Below are positions 23,562 to 26,161 of a stretch of DNA of 26,161 nucleotides, in pieces. The stretch is from contig CANQZX010000007.1 in assembly GCA_947628445.1 (NCBI GenBank), positions 1 to 26,161 of the forward strand. The letters run 5' to 3'. Numbering within the stretch: the first letter of the stretch is position 1; every line of letters starts with the position of its first letter. The notes under the pieces are model-generated. The model was not told the DNA's origin and did not search any database. It was given only the letters and a program-made list of their open reading frames with translations. Source of the DNA: an uncultured Bacilli bacterium (GTDB lineage Bacteria; Bacillota_I; Bacilli_A; RF39; UBA660). The translations under genes were made by a program, and so were the position numbers.

Positions 23562-25745
23562 TTAGATATGCAACGGATCAATATCAATTTCTAGTTTGAT
23601 ATCCTTATTCATTACATACATTGTATCAATTTCTTTTAAAATAGTTTTAAGGCTTTCATCAAAGCGATATTTAATAATGATTTGAAAACGATATTCATTA
23701 TTATATTTTAAAATTAAAGCCGTTGTTGGTCCTAAAACTATGGTTTCTTGAGCTACCTTGGCTTTTAAATAATTTTTAATTTTTTGAGCCTCAGCTAAAG
23801 TTTTATGATAATCTTTACCGACGACTTTTAAGCCAATTAAATAGTAATAAGGGGGATATTTAAGCTTTCGCCGAATATTCATCTCCATCTTATAAAAACT
23901 ATCATAACTATTTTGGGCTACACATTTAATTACAAAGTTGTCGGGATTAAAGGTTTGGATAACTACCTCGCCTTGTAACTCTTTTCGGCCACTGCGCCCG
24001 GCCACTTGATTTAAAAGGGCAAAAGTATTCTCGTTAGCCCGAAAATCGGGAATATTTAAAGAATTGTCGGCATTAATAACTCCTACTAAAGTTACTTTAG
24101 GAAAATCGAGCCCCTTCGCCACCATTTGGGTCCCAATTAAAATATCATATTTTTCGGCTAAAAAGGCTTCAATATATTTTTGATGGGCGCCCTTTTTACT
24201 CGTGGTATCTTGATCCATCCGAATTATCCGGGCATCGGGATATTCCCGAGCCACAAACTCTTCTAATTTTTCGGTTCCTAAACCATAATAGTTAAGGCCA
24301 TCTTCTCCACATTTTGGACACAAATTATCTTTTTGTTTTTGATATCCACAATAATGACATATTAAATTATTACTACTTTTATGATAAGTTAAAGTAATAT
24401 CACAATTAGGACATTTATATATAAAACCACAATTACTACAATTAATATATGTTGAATGTCCCCGCCTATTAAGAAGCAAAATTATTTGTTCGTGGGCTTC
24501 CAATCGTTTTTGAATTTTTGCTTTTAATAATGCACTCAAAATATGATTGCGTCTTTTTAATTCGGGTAACATATCGACAATATGAACTTGGGGTAAGACG
24601 GCCTTTCCTACCCGCGATTTTAAGGTAAGAAGCGTAAAAACTTTTTTATCCGCGCGCGCCCTAGTTTCTAAAAGTGGTGTTGCACTACCTAAAACTAAAG
24701 GTATATTATGATATTTAGCCCGGAAACTTGCGATATCTTTGGCATTATATCGAGGTGTATTTTCTTGTTTAAAAGTCGCGCTATGTTCTTCATCAATAAT
24801 GATAATGCCGATATTTTCTAATGGGGCAAACACCGCACTCCGGGTGCCAATTACAATATTTACCTCTTGTCTTTTTATTTTTAAATATTCATCATGTTTT
24901 TCCCCTTCGGATAAAGCACTGTGTAAAATGGCAACTTGTGAACCAAATTCTTGATAAAATCTTTTCACAATTTGGGCCGTTAAAACAATCTCCGGAACTA
25001 ACAACAAAGCTGTTTTCCCCTTCTTGATGACATCAGCAATTAATTTTAAATAGATTTCCGTTTTGCCACTACCAGTAATACCATATAACAAAAAAGTTTC
25101 CTGATGATTTAATGCCTCTTTTATTTGCTTATATACTTTATCTTGTTCTGCGGTTAAGATTACATTATGAGCTTGACCCTTACTTTGATTTAACCGATAC
25201 TTAGGTACTTTATAACAAAGCACAATGTTATTTTTAATTAAGGTATTTAAACTACTACCTGCTAAATCTTTTTTTAACATTGGCCCATTTTTTTCCAGTT
25301 GGTCAATAATTGCTAATTGTCTTACCGCCCGGGCATTATTTTTTTGATATGCAGAAATATTGGCTTCCGGATTAAGTTTGGCGAAAATATCACTTAATTC
25401 GTAATTACTTTTTTGCCTTTTGGCCTTAAAACTCGATGGTAAAAGTGTTTGGAATGCACTTATTTTAGGACATAAAGTCGTTGTACATAAATAATTGGCA
25501 ATTTGCAATAATTCTTCATTTAAAACTAGTTCTTCATCAACAATTTTTTCTATTTCTTTAATGGCAAAGTTCTCTTCCGCTTTATTACTTAATTCTAAAA
25601 CAAAGCCATATATTTTTTTATTTCCAAAAGGGACTAAAACTTTCATCCCTACTTTAATTTTTGCTTGCAAGACTAAAGGAACTTTATAAATAAAAGTTTG
25701 ATCTAATTTCTTGGTAGCATATTCAATAATGACTTTTGCAAACAT
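23562..25745 (-). CDS. priA: Primosomal helicase PriA
   Basis: PriA restarts stalled forks by loading the replicative helicase. The 727-residue protein has the N-terminal DNA-binding domain (FAKVIIEYATKKLDQTFIY, VGMKVLVPFGNKKIYGFV). The helicase domain has Walker A GITGSGKT (222-229), DEEH (318-321) and GSATP (353-357). Eight zinc-binding cysteines lie between 436 and 479 (CSNC, CPNC, CHYC, CPKC). Helicase motifs V and VI are GTQMVAKGLDFPKVTLVG and QVAGRSGR. GAGG lies six bases before the ATG. Length is normal and no defect is seen. Confidence 0.97.
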   Translation of the reverse strand: MFAKVIIEYATKKLDQTFIYKVPLVLQAKIKVGMKVLVPFGNKKIYGFVLELSNKAEENFAIKEIEKIVDEELVLNEELLQIANYLCTTTLCPKISAFQTLLPSSFKAKRQKSNYELSDIFAKLNPEANISAYQKNNARAVRQLAIIDQLEKNGPMLKKDLAGSSLNTLIKNNIVLCYKVPKYRLNQSKGQAHNVILTAEQDKVYKQIKEALNHQETFLLYGITGSGKTEIYLKLIADVIKKGKTALLLVPEIVLTAQIVKRFYQEFGSQVAILHSALSEGEKHDEYLKIKRQEVNIVIGTRSAVFAPLENIGIIIIDEEHSATFKQENTPRYNAKDIASFRAKYHNIPLVLGSATPLLETRARADKKVFTLLTLKSRVGKAVLPQVHIVDMLPELKRRNHILSALLKAKIQKRLEAHEQIILLLNRRGHSTYINCSNCGFIYKCPNCDITLTYHKSSNNLICHYCGYQKQKDNLCPKCGEDGLNYYGLGTEKLEEFVAREYPDARIIRMDQDTTSKKGAHQKYIEAFLAEKYDILIGTQMVAKGLDFPKVTLVGVINADNSLNIPDFRANENTFALLNQVAGRSGRKELQGEVVIQTFNPDNFVIKCVAQNSYDSFYKMEMNIRRKLKYPPYYYLIGLKVVGKDYHKTLAEAQKIKNYLKAKVAQETIVLGPTTALILKYNNEYRFQIIIKYRFDESLKTILKEIDTMYVMNKDIKLEIDIDPLHI

Positions 25746-25794
25746 ATTTACCTCATATTTCTATTTTAAAGGTAAATTATTCTTTAGTAAACAA

Positions 25795-26161
25795 CTAATT
25801 TAATAATAAGCGAAAAGGATTTGTCTTACTGCCATTTCCGCTTTTTATTTTGGTCGAAGACTCGAGATAAAAGACCGGCCGCACGACAAAGCCGGTGCCG
25901 TACACGCCGCGGTCGCTCGCATCGCCCGTATAGTAGACACTCCACACACCGATGCCATTGCCCGAATAACGAGAAACTGTCCATTCATATTTTCCTAAAA
26001 ACATCCAATTATTTTCTTTTACTATATCTGAATCATAGTCAGTTTTATTATTACCTGGTAGTTTTTTACTCCATGCATCTGGATAAGCAGCATAGCCATA
26101 ATCACTTAAATACATTAAGCCAATTTTGGCTGTGTATGTTAGGTCTTCTTCGGTACATGTT
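25795..26161 (-). CDS. C-terminal end of a second surface protein (partial)
   Basis: The reading frame is open to the window edge; residues before the first Met (TEEDLTYTAKIGL) match CKDTDLTYLDQIGL of the paralogue at 13829. Shared motifs follow: LMYLSDYGYAAYPDAW, NNWMFLGKYEWTVSR, VVRPVFYLESSTKIKSGNGS and KTNPFRL. The central part, GNGIGVWSVYYTGDASDRGV, has no residue-level match to the paralogue and is encoded by unusually GC-rich DNA. The gene precedes priA by 49 bases with no clear terminator. The N-terminal part lies outside the window. Confidence 0.88.
   Translation of the reverse strand, partial: TCTEEDLTYTAKIGLMYLSDYGYAAYPDAWSKKLPGNNKTDYDSDIVKENNWMFLGKYEWTVSRYSGNGIGVWSVYYTGDASDRGVYGTGFVVRPVFYLESSTKIKSGNGSKTNPFRLLLN
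25870..25972 (-). other. GC-rich variable block inside the second surface protein
   Basis: By hand count about 60% of these bases are G or C, whereas flanking coding DNA on both sides and the equivalent part of the paralogue (about 13905-14010) are AT-rich like the rest of the window. Codons such as GGC, GAC, CGC, GTG, CGG and CCG, rare elsewhere here, are concentrated in it. The edges fall on conserved sequence (WTVSR before, VFYLESSTKI after). This looks like a replaced or hypermutated cassette. Confidence 0.7.

Noticed and set aside
24739..25027. Plus-strand frames inside priA
   Set aside because: Antisense to the intact priA helicase domain.
1..26161. tRNA or rRNA genes, insertion sequences, mycoplasma genetic code
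   Set aside because: No tRNA or rRNA sequence or transposase was recognised, and TGA serves as stop codon in several genes.

Overview
**Organism.** The window is AT-rich, and its genes match a low-GC Firmicute in the Bacilli/Erysipelotrichia neighbourhood. Three blocks of B. subtilis-like gene order are visible: yqfC-yqfD-…-ybeY-dgkA-era-yqzL-recO, lspA-rluD, and lexA/yneA-like-…-tkt-sirA-yneF. TGA is used as a stop (for example in vanZ and the glycosyltransferase), so this is not the mycoplasma code. Long SipW/TasA-like surface proteins with a C-terminal YRIIGFF…RPxFYL module are, from memory, common in uncultured gut Bacilli; the exact lineage is inference.

**Layout.** Almost everything is on the minus strand.
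- 1-9.1 kb: a DUF2207/LemA pair, a divergent DUF368 (PopT-type) transporter, a rhomboid protease, a small membrane protein, rluD-lspA, and nfo with an unknown helical protein. A complete type III toxin-antitoxin locus (toxIN) then sits on the plus strand.
- 9.1-13.8 kb: one tightly overlapping operon yqfC-yqfD-vanZ-ybeY-dgkA-era-yqzL-recO. yqzL is only 31 codons.
- 13.8-17.3 kb: a large surface protein with a palindromic promoter and an upstream (TA)n tract, an acidic single-pass membrane protein, and a sporulation-type sigma factor.
- 17.4-22.3 kb: yneF, sirA, a broken transketolase gene, a glycolipid glucosyltransferase, and an SOS module (48-aa membrane protein divergent from lexA, each with a LexA box).
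- 22.3-26.2 kb: a TPR-like protein of unknown function, priA, and the 3' end of a second surface protein with a strikingly GC-rich variable block.

**How the genes fit together.** Replication and repair genes (lexA, recO, nfo, priA) are mixed with ribosome maturation genes (era, ybeY, rluD) and envelope genes. DgkA/UdpK, the PopT-like DUF368 protein and possibly VanZ touch undecaprenyl or lipid metabolism; LspA and the glucosyltransferase act on membrane lipoproteins and lipids. YqfC, YqfD, SirA and the sigma factor point to endospore formation or its remnant. A sigma-E-like promoter precedes yqfC, and a Spo0A-type promoter layout precedes sirA.

**Most interesting.** (1) ToxI antitoxin RNA: four 34-36 nt repeats, each foldable as an H-type pseudoknot with a compensatory base change. 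(2) The GC-rich block in the second surface protein, which resembles a diversified variable region. (3) An SOS-regulated micro-membrane protein without LysM. (4) A transketolase gene missing its GHPE/GPLGQG segment.
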